From positions 1 through 64,000 of the forward strand of contig JAKZHN010000021.1 of assembly GCA_037179335.1 (NCBI GenBank): 64,000 bases of DNA. Direction: 5' to 3'. The translations under genes were made by a program, and so were the position numbers. Positions 48,966 to 60,186 of this stretch are shown here, piece after piece. Within the stretch, counting starts at the first letter, position 1. Each line of letters starts with the position of its first letter. A model generated the notes under the pieces. The model did no database searches. It had not been told where the DNA came from and worked only from the letters and a program-made list of their open reading frames with translations. The stretch comes from Cyclaneusma minus. Lineage: Eukaryota > Ascomycota > Leotiomycetes > Marthamycetales > Marthamycetaceae.

Positions 48966-50859
48966 AGACATTTTTCGTTTACGACCGCTCCAAATAGCGT
49001 CCTGATTGAGTAGCATTGGAAGAGAACATGTCAATTTCCACTTCTCATCTTTGCGGTCGGGGAAATTGCTACAACTTTGGATACACACAGGAGCAGCTTC
49101 GAAGATCGACAGCAGGAATCAAGAAATTTTGTCTTGCTTCTCGATCGCTTAGCAGCTTCACCTGAACTCCAGGCTGTTGCGCCAATGCCCCATGGGCAGT
49201 CTTTCACACGTATAAAAGCGCTGCCTTTTCTCTCGTTGTATCCCCAGAAAACAAGAACGACACCCATCACCTGCATGGGCAACGACTCCACGAAACTCAT
49301 TTCTCGAGTGGCAAAAATCTGTGTTATAGCCCAGCTTTCTGACACTAACCCCATGTCTATGCTTCACCTCACGGTTTCGAGAAAACATCATTCGTTCCAA
49401 GCAGCTCCGACAGCAGTTTTCAACACCGGCAGAGATAATGTTTGTCAACAGCCGCGCAAGCGAGCTTGAGCGTTTCGCGGCGTGAACAAACTGTTAGGCT
49501 GCTACTGGCAACACATCCAGGGGTTTTGATATAAAAAGACACATCTTCCTCAACGCTTTGGCCTTTTCTCAGACAAAACATTGTGGCTTCTCCAGTGGAT
49601 TCCTGCACACAGTTCCCTGCCCAAATGCCTCAAGCCTGTGCGAAAGCCATGTTCTCATACACTCGCAATCTGTCCACGCTTCACAAGTTCACTTTTGCCT
49701 TCCCAGGTGAACTCATCTACTTCGAGTATGACAGCAGTCGTCAAGTCCGAGAGTAGGAAGTTTTCTCAACGGCAGTTTAAGCCACCTTCTGAATTACTTG
49801 GCAGCCTGATCTTGAAGTCAAGGCTGCAGCCCCGCCAGAGATTTGTCTTTAAAAAGACCCCGTTCGACACTTCAGATCCTCAAGCCAAGGAAAGAGGTCA
49901 CGAATGAGGTATGGTACGATCTAATTCATTACAGGTGCTAGCACGGGCTGCAATGCTCAGGACTCAAATTGACATGATACACTATCTTGGAGGTTGTGTT
50001 TTGAATCGAGTTCGTGGGCTTTGGGAACAGTTCTCGACACCAAACACCACAGCAGCTTTCGGGACCGACGGTGAGTCACTGAGTGGTTGTTTCGACAGCA
50101 GAACAAGCCGCTTGTTTGATTGCTTAGAAACCCGCCTCGAATTCAAGGCTGCTACCTGCAATGACGCCCAGAGTTTAGATATATAAAGAGCCACTTCTTG
50201 CCCAGGAGTTTTGCTTCCTCAAACCAATCTACTCCGTCACAACACTGTACGGTTTAGGTGGCGACTACACTGCTCTAGACTCTCGTGTTTTCCCCAGTGG
50301 CATCACTACTCCAGTGGTATAGCAACCGTAATACAAGGCTGTTTGAGATACGATATGACGGATCATAATTCCTGGGGCAGAGAATGAGAGTCAACTTCGA
50401 GGGTGACAGCAGCTTTTAGGACTGATGGCGAAAGTGTTCTCGGCGGCATAGCATCTTTCAGTTTTTAATTTTTATAGTTTTGGGGCCTAGAGTAATTTGG
50501 TGCTAAGGCTGCAACTGTGCCAGAATTTTTGGTATATAAAAACCCGGTTCTGCTCCAGGGTTTGGCTTTCCCAGAACAATCTAATTTTTCCTCACTACGA
50601 CATTGAGTGATGACTCCAGACTCTCGTGTTTTACCCGACGTTAGCATTTCTCGAATGGCTTAGAAAGAAGATCAGAAAGCTACTCTTGGATCGAGATGAC
50701 GGATCACAATTCGTAGGGCAGAAACCGAGAACTGTTCTCAGGACCACAGGAGCTTCTAACAGTTACGGTGAGAGGGTCTTTCAACGATTGAGTAAGTGAG
50801 CTTAGACACTTGGCGTGTGTTTAGCGATCTTATCAGATGTTGAGTTAGTAATCCTGTCC

Positions 50860-51740
50860 CAGGGATGGCAATAGTCCAAATGGGTCAGTTTGAGAGTTTA
50901 AGCAATCTAGGCAGTTTGGTTTAGAGACTTTAAACCAAACCAAATTGCCATTTAAACTGGTTGAACTAATTGAGAGCTTTAAACCAGTTTGAGTTAGGTA
51001 ATTCGGCATTTTTGGCTTAATATGATATTGGTATATGGTAGGGAGGGCAGCTGACCCGCATCACGTGGTTGGGTGAGGCTGGCCGTCGGCCAGGGGTCCA
51101 CTTAGCCAGCGTAGCTAGCGGTGTGGGGCCGCAACCTCACCAAACCACGAAATCTCTGCAACACCAGCTCTGAGACCCTCACAGCTTCAAGGCAGAGATC
51201 GCGGTCAGCTGTAGCTCTTGATTTTCCTCCCTCCCACCCTACATAGTTCTAGTCTAGTTACATAGCCTCAGCCGGTCGTAGCTAGCTGTTTCAGCCCAAG
51301 AGCCGCTGTCCGCAAACAGCGGTCACGTGCCGCCAGCCACGTGGGCTTCGCTTAGAGGCTTTCTTGGCGCTGAAAAAGCCAGCTCCGCTGGCTGTGCCCC
51401 GCAAAATATACTGATTTTTGATCACCTTCTCGTTCTTTCCGCATGTGACGACTAAGACCATATATCTGTGTTTTTTTCTTTAGATTTTGCCTTTTCTAAC
51501 TATGATTCCGGAAAATCGATTTTCCGGACCATTTTTTACGGAAACCCCTTTTTCAGAGGCTCTCTAGTCACTTTTAGTGGGATTTTTGGGGATTCCAACC
51601 CTGATCTGGTTTGCCTGGTTTAAACCAGGTTAAAGAAGGCTCCAAACCAAACCAGACAGGTTAGTTTAAACCCCTGACCTAACCAGAACCACACCATGGT
51701 TCAACTGGTTTGGTCAGTTGGCTGCTTCAACTATTGCCTG
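50860..51740. mobile_element. Probable hAT-type non-autonomous element inside the array
   Basis: The left end reads CAGGGATGGCAATAGT; the right end reads in reverse complement CAGGCAATAGTTG, the same sequence with a 4-base gap. Subterminal zones on both sides are rich in AAACCAGTTTG and GGTTTAAACC motifs, as in hAT elements. The central part (about 51,040-51,400) is GC-rich, without an open frame, and includes CCGTCGGCC and GCTAGCTG short palindromes. No 8-bp target duplication is seen, so one end may be damaged. It splits array unit 16, between the CTTAG block and its TATA box. Confidence 0.65.
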
Positions 51741-52452
51741 ACAAGACCTGTGCGGCATTTAGCTATAAAAGGACCCAATTGCTTCGCAACTTTGACTTTA
51801 CCAAGGAGACCTGTCTCTATGACCTGAGCGATTCGAGCGGCGAGTTCAGATTCTCGTGTTTTTTTAGATTCTGACACTAATCCACTGGCACAGGAATACG
51901 AACAAAAATCTATGGCTATCCGTTAACAATCCCATCCTATCCGCCCACAGCGTTTCCAGTCATCCTCCAAGTACTGTCCTCGACCCTCGCCTCGTCTCGA
52001 CTATGACATCCCCTGAAAGACCTCTCATTCCTCTTTCATCTCGAATCCCGTCCAAAGCTGGCCCACTATCCCCTGAACATCTTTGATGGTGAAGTAAAGC
52101 ATACAAGTTATTGCCGAAGTATATCCTCATATATTCCCCACAGCACTCACTTAATCTCTTCTCCACATATTCACAGCTATGCCATGTTTCGGCGCTAGCG
52201 TTCACGCTAGTCGCCTGAGGTACCAACTGCTTTTCGCTTCGCGAGACACCTAAAACGAGGCCATTCAACTTTGTCCCATCAACTTCCTGCGTCCCAGTCC
52301 CTGCCAAGTGTCCCGTTCTCCAAAACCTTTCTTCAGGCAACTCTCTGTTAAGCCTCACAGACCGAGCGCTCATCGTTGCTGGAGCCCACAATTATTTCAC
52401 CGAGCCCACAATCATCGCCAGGACTCACCGAAACCTCTTTCTCGCCGTCAAA

Positions 52453-53853
52453 ATGAATGCCAACGCTCATCAAGGCTCATCGACCACAGTCATCCCCTAC
52501 CCTTGGGGAAGACCAACTGACAACCAGATTCTCCGTGTCACTGCGCAGGATGCTTCAGTCTTCAGCGACATGCGGTTTGGGACAATGGACGTGAGAAACA
52601 GCCGATACAAGGTGCCGACTCCATTGAGCCACGTCGTCCGACCCAACGATCAACTTCTCGCAAACCAAAACTCGCTTTACAATCTGCATAAGATCCCCGA
52701 GCTGTTCAAAATATTGGTCAGAAATATGGACATTGCAAGTACTGAAGCCGTCAGGAAGACAAACTTTCTACTCCAAGATGCAATTGACAATTGCGAGGTT
52801 TACGCCCGTGTGCGCAGACATGCCAAGGTCTCATTCGACGCTCTCTCCACCATAGACGTCCAGACTCAAGTACCCATCGGATGGGTGTACGACGCTTTGA
52901 TGATGCAACGATGCTACACATGCGCTGAGTTCGGCACTTATCTCTTCTTGCCTACCTGTAGGCGTGCCTGCCGGGCCTGTCTCTTGCGAAACGATATCGA
53001 GGCCTATAGGCTCATGACCGCCCCTCTGGCTGCGACTACGTTTGGTCTCAGCATCAGTCAGATCTGGAAGAGCCTAGTCCTAGTCAAGCCCCAGTTTTCG
53101 TTTCGTGTATATGGCCAACGCCGGACGGGTGAAAGGCGAATTTGTCGTGCAGGGGGCTCGTACGAGAACATCCTGACTGTCAGTGTCCAGGATGCTAGGA
53201 AGCTCGCCTTGAGGATTCATGGCAGCCAAGTCAACATTGACACAGTCGTGCGAGCCCGACAAGACCCAGTCATCGCTGCTATTCAAGTGGAAGTCAATGC
53301 TTGGATTGCTGGAGGACGACAAGGAAAAGGGTGAGTAATACCGGTGTATCGTATAAGCAAAGCCCTTACTGACTTGGAAACAAACAGCCCCAGACGCTAT
53401 TGGGCAGAATGGACATTGGCCCAGGCTCTTCAAGACGAACGCCATTATGACCGACATCTTCCAGGAATTAGGTACGCATCAACAACAACAGGCCTAGCTA
53501 TGCGTCACGCCATCATCTTCCCATCCAGAATGCAAGCCGGCGACACCCTCGACATCCGTGAAGGTTATCAGTGTCTCGCATGTATGAACGCTCTACATCC
53601 GTCTCATATTGCCGCCAGCAACTTCAGAAACAACCCTTCTCTTATGATGCGATTCGGCAGCTACGATGCATTAAAATCCTTTCTTCACCGTGCCTTCAAT
53701 CGTCAAGAGATGCTGGCGCACTATCACACCTGTGCCTTGGCACAAAGATGTCTTCAAGAAGACAGTAACAATTTGGTGCAGATGCTTGGAAACCCGGTTT
53801 TCCAGAATGGCCAATGGTTCTTCCCTGATACAGGTGGCCTAGTGGAGAACTAG
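52453..53853 (+). CDS. F-box-like protein, unknown target
   Basis: Two exons, 52,453-53,330 and 53,388-53,853, give 447 aa. The 57-bp intron has GTGAGT, TACTGAC and ACAG and keeps frame through GKGPRRYWAEW. Around residues 70-105 lies an F-box-like helix set (IPELFKILVRNMD, then TNFLLQDAIDNCEVYARV). Residues about 155-175 hold the Cys pattern CYTCAEFGTYLFLPTCRRAC, followed by RACLL, typical of fungal F-box proteins with a small zinc-binding knuckle. A second Cys pair (YQCLAC) and CALAQ lie near the C-terminus. Such proteins usually select substrates for SCF ubiquitin ligases; the substrate is unknown. The final array unit lies 690 bp upstream. Confidence 0.75.
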
Positions 53854-54555
53854 GGATCTGTAAAGGCTGTATACACGGCACTGATGTGTGTCTCTGGACT
53901 GTGGCGAAACTTGTTCAACTTCCGAGAATTATTGTCAGACGCCCAACGATGTCCTTCTCCAGGGGATGAAATCATGCGACATCGTCTTCGACCTTCCATG
54001 GCAGTCCTCGGCCTTCTGTCTTGTGGATGCCGCCGCACTTCTCTTGGACTGCAAACAACTGCATGTCCCGTACGATCATCCTCCTGCTTGTCTCCGACAT
54101 CCGTTATTGTTCGTTGTTATAGTTCTTCTTCCTTTCTTTCAAGCGAAAACGACCAGAACGGCTGCCTCTGCTGTGTATGTTGATACCCGGAATAGGCTTG
54201 GCGAGGTGGCCGGATCTTTATTCTCCAGGAAACATCTCCGACGACGCTCCAACTGTTCCCCCTTCTTCTCAGAACCAGCGCTCTGCCTCTTTTTCACGAT
54301 CCAATCTTCGATGTCGTAACTCGTCAATATATCAAGCGATTTGGTCGTCTGGAGTGCTGGCTCGGTGATTGGCAGTTGGGAGTAGGGAGGAATGGGTGGA
54401 CTGGTGGGAACTGAAACTACATCGTCCTCTTATTTGGTCTTTGTTTGTAGTAGGTGGTTACTTGTCACTGTTTCCAGATACACTAGGGTTGGAATGAGAA
54501 TCAAATGAACGATGAGATTGTATTTTGCGAGTACCTCTCAAATTCCCGTCTCAAA
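53854..54555. other. Intergenic, no gene seen
   Basis: Convergent region between the F-box-like gene and the amidohydrolase. Only short frames without protein character are present. Confidence 0.6.
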
Positions 54556-54598
54556 CTACAGCTTCAACAGTGCCTTTGCATTTGCATATCCCAGCTTT
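54556..54598 (-). pseudogene. Severed C-terminal end of the amidohydrolase
   Basis: Beyond the MITE, the minus strand reads LGYANAKALLKL and a TAG stop at 54,556-54,558, in the frame set by the duplicated target site. This matches the usual end of the amidohydrolase family (GNAxxLLKL). It is the original last 14 or so codons, now separated by 502 bp. Confidence 0.8.
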
Positions 54599-54601
54599 TG
54601 C

Positions 54602-55103
54602 CAGGGCTGGCAGTAGTTGACGGTTGGTAGTTGACTGCAGTTTAAAACTGCAGTTTGGCAGTTCAGTTTGACCCTTGGACTGAACTGCCAGTTTCAGTTT
54701 AACCTTCAAACTGAACTGCCAGTTCAGTTTAAACTGGTGGCATTTGAGAGTTTTGGTGGCAAATACCATTATTTTTCCAAAAAAAAAAAAATTTCAAAAA
54801 AAAAAGACCGCTAGAATTTTATTTTTTGGATTTATTTAAGCCAAGTCCATATTTTTTAATAATAATGCATATTTTTAATTTTTATATAGCTTATATTATA
54901 GCTTTTTTAATTTTATTTTGTATTAAAGCGCGTATTAATTTTCAATGGATTTAAATAAAATATATCAAAAAAAATCCTATTTTAATTAATGTTTTTCCCA
55001 AAATGCCATCAGTCCGGACTGAACTGCCAGTTTGGGCCTCAAACTGGCAGTTCAGTTTCAGTTTGAGCTTCAAACTGGACTGTTTAAACTACTGCCAACC
55101 CTG
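54602..55103. mobile_element. hAT-type MITE, 502 bp, with intact 8-bp target duplication
   Basis: Terminal inverted repeats are CAGGGCTGGCAGTAGTT (left) and, in reverse complement, CAGGGTTGGCAGTAGTT (right). The flanks carry a perfect 8-bp duplication, GCTTTTGC, at 54,594-54,601 and 55,104-55,111. Subterminal zones repeat AACTGCCAGTTCAGTTT in both orientations. The centre is AT-rich with two A-runs and no coding capacity. The intact duplication and near-identical termini indicate a recent insertion. It interrupts the last exon of the amidohydrolase gene. Confidence 0.95.
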
Positions 55104-56355
55104 GCTTTTGCTTCGTCCAAGTGCTCAGTTGAAGACGATCAAACCAACCTGCAATTTCCGTGTCGTCTTCGAACGGATAGTCCACACTAAACATCACGCG
55201 ATCTTCACCTACTCTTCGAAGCGTATCCAGTAGGGCCCCGTCATCCTGAACTCCGGAGGTAGTGACATAGAAATTGTTTTCCCAGCCGAGAATGTCGTTA
55301 GCCTTCGGTCAATCCGGGAAATCATTGAAAATTACTGAAACACTACAAGCAAAGAGAACAAGATTTGGTACTTACTAATAGCTCATAGTTTGTTTGGGTG
55401 GCCAATAGTCCTCAATATGCCTCATCCTCTGATCAATCCTCGGCAAAAAGAACGGCAATCCCTCTCCACAATGTCCCAGCACAATCTTCAAACTCGGATA
55501 CCTATCAAAGACCCCCGTAACCATCAGCCTCAACACATGTGCCGCCGTCTCCGAGCTAAACCCCCACGACGCCCCCGCCAAGAACTCATACCCCTGATAA
55601 ACTCTCTGCTGATTCGGCGGCGGCATCCTAGGATGCAAATAAATCGGCACATCCAATTCCACCACTTTGTCCAAAAACGGCTTGTTGCTCGGATCATCCA
55701 GATAAACTACATTGTTTGCAGAGCCGTTGTTCGTGTAGCCTCCTACGAAACTGCCAACGCCACCGAGTGACTTGACACATCTTTCGAGTTCTGCTGCTGC
55801 GGAAGAAGGATCTTGTAGTGCGTTGCTGCACCAGAATTCGAATCGACCGGAGTAGTTACCGTATTTGTAGATCCGGGAGATCTCGTCGTTGACGTAGGAG
55901 GCGGCGTAGGTGGCGAAAGTGGTGTTGAAGATGCCTTGGATGCCGGGGGCGCCGAAGAGGAGCACGGAAACGGAGATGTTAGTGGCGTCCATGGCCGCGA
56001 TGCGGGAGTCTATGGAGAGGAGGCGGGGAAGAACATCGGCGGAGTAGCTCGAAGTGTCGAATTGGACTTCGTTGGTGTAATTTAAAGGCGGAGTGGTCTC
56101 TATACCACTAAAGAGTGTGTTACCGACGTGTTCTTCGAGAGCTATTTTTCCAGGGACTGAAACGGGTTGGTCGTAGAAGGTAGGGCGGCCGGAGTTGATA
56201 ATGATTTCTTCGGGACTTTCGGCTCTTGTGGGGATGAGATGGGAGATGATAGAAATGAGAATGAGGTTAAGAAAAGAGAGAGCCATGGTGGATAGGTACG
56301 CAGCGACCAAGAAGGCGGCGAGAGTGAGAAAATGCGAGACCGGTTTACCGGACAT
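55084..56355 (-). pseudogene. Secreted amidohydrolase (ACMSD/benzoate-decarboxylase type), disrupted
   Basis: Exon 1 is 56,355-55,376 and exon 2 is 55,285-55,084. An N-terminal hydrophobic segment (residues 1-45) suggests secretion or a membrane anchor. Amidohydrolase-2 marks are KIALEEHV (metal-ligand region), PIYLHPRMPPP and LKIVLGHCGEGLPFFLPRID; exon 2 gives NNFYVTTSGVQDDGALL and MFSVDYPFEDD. The family covers metal-dependent decarboxylases and hydrolases of aromatic acids; the substrate is unknown. Two lesions are visible. The 90-bp intron has a GTAAGT donor and a CTAAC branch site, but its acceptor reads GG instead of AG at 55,286-55,287; only that point restores frame (MSYYWENN). Second, the MITE replaces the last residues by PGLAVV and a stop at 55,084-55,086. 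Confidence 0.85.
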
Positions 56356-56754
56356 GCCTCTGGTTTTATGTATCCATAACTCACCCTAGACGGTCCAAAA
56401 GTTGCTTGTATCACCACAACATCTGCTCGGGATTAGATTCGGTAGAATTACAGGTCTCGCCACGTGAGGTGCACGGGGCAAATCCCGACAATTTATTTGG
56501 AGATGGCGATCTTGACGGTGACAGGTAAAGGATTATGGAAACGGCGTGATATTCGCCATGTAACATGCACGTTCTGCGGGTACAGGGATTCGATGTCACA
56601 CCTGACGATGACTTGTCTCCCATCTAAAATCCAGAAAGTCAGCAAATTATCAGACTTCCATCTCATTGTCCCTGGCCCCTGAACTTCCTATAATATTTAA
56701 CCGCAATTCCGTAACGTTCACCCTAACTCACGTGATTTTATCCCCTATCCTTTC

Positions 56755-58078
56755 TCATCCAGTCATAACACTCGGCGCCTCCCTCGCATAGCTCATCAGA
56801 ACATCTCTGACAAGTATGAAAGCCTCCTCGACCGGGCTCGCAAACAGCACAACACCGTTGTGATCCTTCGGCAAGCCTGTGGCTTCGATTCCTACAATAG
56901 GCGGTGCAGCAGCACTCTGTTCCACAATCTATATTCCCCGTCATGATCAGCAATATTTCGGACTTCACTTCCCCGCTCTCCCTTCCCCGTTGTCATTCCC
57001 GGAGTTTCAAATTCCGACTCTGGATACCCCGTACCTCGCCTGGAAATTGAAACTAGGGAACGGAAGAATGATGGAAGAAAACCAACTTACGAATTCCATA
57101 GAGCCCCCAACATCACTCTTCTCCATCTCCCAAAACGAATGATTCCTCCACTTCCACCCACTTTCCCCTTTCAACCCCAAATAGTCCTCATTGCACCCCT
57201 TCAGTGCTTCCATGCCCCCATTCAACGCTTCCTTCATCTGCTCGTTCGTTCCCAATGCGCCAGCATCAGCAGTTCCTCCCATCGCTCCGCCCATCGCCTT
57301 CATCATCTGCGGTGCAAAAGCTGCCAGACTCCCTAGCGGATTCCCCACATGTGGCACGCCGAAAAAACATACCGCATATGTGGATGTTAGGAAAGGATCT
57401 TTGGGTAAGCTGGACGATAAGTAGACCAGTGCACGTTTGAGGATCATGCCACCGAGGGAATGACACAGAAAGATAATCGGCCTATTAGCTGCCCCTTTTT
57501 TCTGCTCCATCGCTTCAAGCATCAGCATTCACCATCCCTTACACATGACTCGAGTGACTCGCTCGCCTCAAAATATTCCCACATCCCTCACAAATTCATA
57601 AACTGAAAAAGAACAAGTTGGGAAATAGAAAACGGGAGAACATACGGTTCGGTCTTCATTAACAGAAGTAACAAAAGTTTTCGCATCAGCGAAGATCCTA
57701 GCACTCGAAGAAGCACCCAAAAACGACGCAATCGTAGTTTTGTAGCCGTAGCTCAGAATCCTAGCATTTGGGAGAGCGGCGGGGAGCATGTCCGGGGCAG
57801 CGAGCCAGAATTTTTGGTTTGTGGGGTGCGTGTAGGATTTGGTGGGGGAGCCGTTGAGGCCGTGGATTGCTATTATGCTACATCGTCGGCAATTAGTAAA
57901 GGTTTGGGAAACGCAAAGGATTTTCGGTACATTGGCGAGGTTCAAGAGTCTGGATTCTGGGAGCAAGGGGTATTGGACTTGTCAGAACTACTCACTCGAT
58001 GGTGGGGTTTTGACCACTGTAGACTTCTTGAAGTCCGACGTTGGGGTCGGCTTTTACTGGGCGCTTGTAGGTTCGCAT
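56755..58078 (-). CDS. Alpha/beta-hydrolase, SERAC1/DUF676-like serine esterase
   Basis: Four exons: 57,996-58,078, 57,646-57,877, 57,091-57,504 and 56,755-56,928 (300 aa). Introns of 118, 141 and 162 bp carry GTGAGT, GTATGT and GTAAGT donors and keep frame; the second acceptor is a GAGCAG tandem site, so one residue may vary. Motifs are IIAIHGLNGSP (oxyanion-hole region), FLCHSLGGMILKRAL (nucleophile Ser in GHSxG-like context, with Cys in place of the first Gly), CFFGVPHVGNPLG and a C-terminal LPKDHNGVVLF with the probable catalytic Asp-His. The family includes lipases and the effector domains of fungal NACHT proteins. Here the domain stands alone, without signal peptide. C-to-G switch falls between 57,400 and 57,750. 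Confidence 0.85.
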
Positions 58079-58683
58079 CGTGAGTTTTGAGGTGGTTGAG
58101 ATATTGGACGGGGGCGAATGTAGGAAGGCTCAGCACGGGACTGGGAAGCTACCCTAGCCACGCCGCAAACTTAGAAATGACAAGATTATCGAGTGGAAGA
58201 TGTGGTTCTGTGAAGAATGGGTGTGCATGAAAATTCTGGTCTGTAAGCAGTGAGTGTGAGCTTTTGGATTCATCGTCTTTTATCTTGGGGGTTTTCTATG
58301 TAGTTGGGGGCCAAATGACTCGCGACAACGTTGCTGATGTGAGAAGGCCGCTGCTGACCTAAGTCGCGATCAGCTGACAACGATCTCTCTATATAACGAT
58401 TGCCTTGGACGATTCAATGTTCAGGATTACATGTAGGAACGGCCATGTCGACTGTTCATTGTTTGATATTGAAGACAGCAAGGCGTTCGTCCGGGACGCC
58501 TGGCCAGAAACTGGGTGTCCTAGTGCCAACCGAAACTTGAAACCCACATCCGGAGTATATCCCAAGTAAGGAAACGAACAAAGAGAACTAAAAACTCATA
58601 GATTCGTCATTCGTATACAAAACACCACCGAAAAGAAAAGGAGATAGAAATACCGCAACATCAGAATCTCCCGCACTCAAACC
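58079..58683. other. Intergenic, no gene seen
   Basis: Contains the esterase promoter and the 3' flank of the dioxygenase gene. No motif worth naming was found. Confidence 0.6.
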
Positions 58684-60186
58684 CTAAGAATAATGCGGCA
58701 ACGCCCCATGATCCGTCTCCTTACTCGTCTTCTCCCCATTACTCACACTCACCCTAATATCGAACGGCCGATTCCCATTCCTCCTCTTCCCCTCCGGCAC
58801 CTTAAAATGCGGCTTCAGCGGCGTCCAACTCTCCTCATTATAATCCTCCTGCACCTTCTTACAAGTCCTCAATCCCCACTCCGTCACGCCAATCATGAGA
58901 CTGCTCTCAAACATAAACGCCATACTGCCCTCACCCACCTTGCTCGGCTTCAACTCCACTTCACTAGCCTTCTCAAAAGTGCCCGCATCAGGACCATGCG
59001 CTGACATGCAGTTGTGCAAGCTGGCGCCGGCGGGTGTAAAGCCGCCGGATGTTTTGGCGTCGTATACGCCGCCGATGAGTCCCATGAATTCGGACATCGT
59101 GTTGCGGTGGTACCAGGGAGGTCGGAAGGTGTCTTCGGCTACGAGCCAGCGGGGTGGGAAGATTACGAAATCGGCGACTGCAGTGCCGGTGACGGGAGAG
59201 GGGGCTGTGAGCACGGTGTAGATGCTGGGGTCGGGGTGGTCGAAGGAAATTGTGCCGATGGTGTTGAAACGGCTGAGGTCGTATTTGTAGGGGTAGTAAT
59301 TGCCGTGCCAGGCTACGACGTCGAAGGGTGTGTGGGTTTGCGAGGCAGCGAAGATATGGCCGTTGAATTTGGAGATCACTTCCCATGTTGTTGTTGTGTC
59401 TTCTTGGAAGGAGGCTACGGGAGCTTGGAAGTCGCGCTCGTTGGCCAGGCCATTGGAACCGATGGGTCCTAGGCCAGGGAGCTCGAAATGTCCTTGGTAG
59501 AGCTCTAGGATGTATCCTCGGACTGGCCCTTCTGGAAGTGTCACACGGTACCTGATACCGCGAGGAATCACGGCAATCTCGTTGGGCCGAACAAGCAAAT
59601 TCCCAAGCTCGGTTTGGATGTCTAGAACTCCATGTTGGCAAACTATCAAGAAGTCGCCATCTGCAGAATAGAAGGCCTGGTGGTCTGCCATGTCCTTCCC
59701 AGCAGCAAATATGTAGTAGCCAACTCCCTGCTTCAGTGTAGGATCACCAGCCCCTGCCACCAAATTCAGAGAGTGTACCCAGTCTTTCTCCTCATCCAAG
59801 TCGAAAGGATCCCATCTCAATTGGTTGGGGAGGTGATGCAACTTCTTCTTTTCGGGGTTCGTATCGAACGTTGAGGATTCGCGGGCAGCGTACGGAGAGT
59901 GGGCACAGGATGGCAAGATACGGTAGACCCATGTCTGTTGGTTTTCATGGCGAGGAGCAGTAAATGCTGTGCCCGAGATCTTCTCTGCGTAGAGACCATA
60001 GGGACATTTCTGGGGAGTTATCATGCCAATCGGCAAGGCTCCATCGATAGCTTCGGACCTAGGAGCTTGTTAGCCTCCGAAGACGACGATATGGAAGTTA
60101 TCATCTCCAAGAACATACTCATGGTAGGATCCGAAGCCATTCAGATAACGGTATTTCTCGGCGGTTTTGAAGTGAGTGACAGGCAT
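58684..60186 (-). CDS. hmgA: Homogentisate 1,2-dioxygenase
   Basis: Exons 60,119-60,186 and 58,684-60,058 encode 480 aa. The 60-bp intron (GTATGT, GCTAAC, CCTAG) joins MPVTHFKTAEKYRYLNGFGS to SEAIDGALPIG in frame. The enzyme opens the ring of homogentisate to 4-maleylacetoacetate using Fe(II) and O2. Seen in the sequence are SGTAFTAPRHENQQTWVYRI near the N-terminus, then FRPPWYHRNTMSEFMGLIGG and SAHGPD, which supply the His, Glu and His iron ligands of the family. The C-terminal tail (about 30 residues, basic then Ser/Thr-rich) is longer than in well-known homologues of about 445 aa. Its start faces the fumarylacetoacetase gene 489 bp away. C-to-G switch near 59,010. Confidence 0.97.

Larger units (their letters stand above)
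45380..51900 (+). repeat. Array of ~16 diverged ~330-bp units, each with a TATA/CAAG core promoter
   Basis: A TATAAAAG-type box recurs at 45,497, 45,828, 46,182, 46,520, 46,847, 47,176, 47,501, 47,869, 48,192, 48,610 (TATGAAAG), 49,211, 49,530, 49,848 (TTTAAAAAG), 50,180, 50,533 and 51,764. Most spacings are 318-368 bp; three larger ones are explained by insertions or divergence. Upstream of each box is TCAAGGCTGCAGCGCC; after it come a pyrimidine run, TCCAGTGTTGATATCCC and CAAG about 35 nt from the box. Further along each unit holds one to three CGACAGCAG motifs and a TTGCTTAGCAGC block. Open frames differ between units in frame and content, so I see no shared protein. This layout matches a fungal RNA polymerase II core promoter. 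The last three units form a subfamily with CTCGTGTTTT. Product and function are unknown. Confidence 0.85.

Noticed and set aside
50852..51748. 8-bp target duplication of the hAT-like element in the array
   Set aside because: Left flank TCCTGTCC and right flank ACAAGACC differ, so a duplication cannot be claimed.
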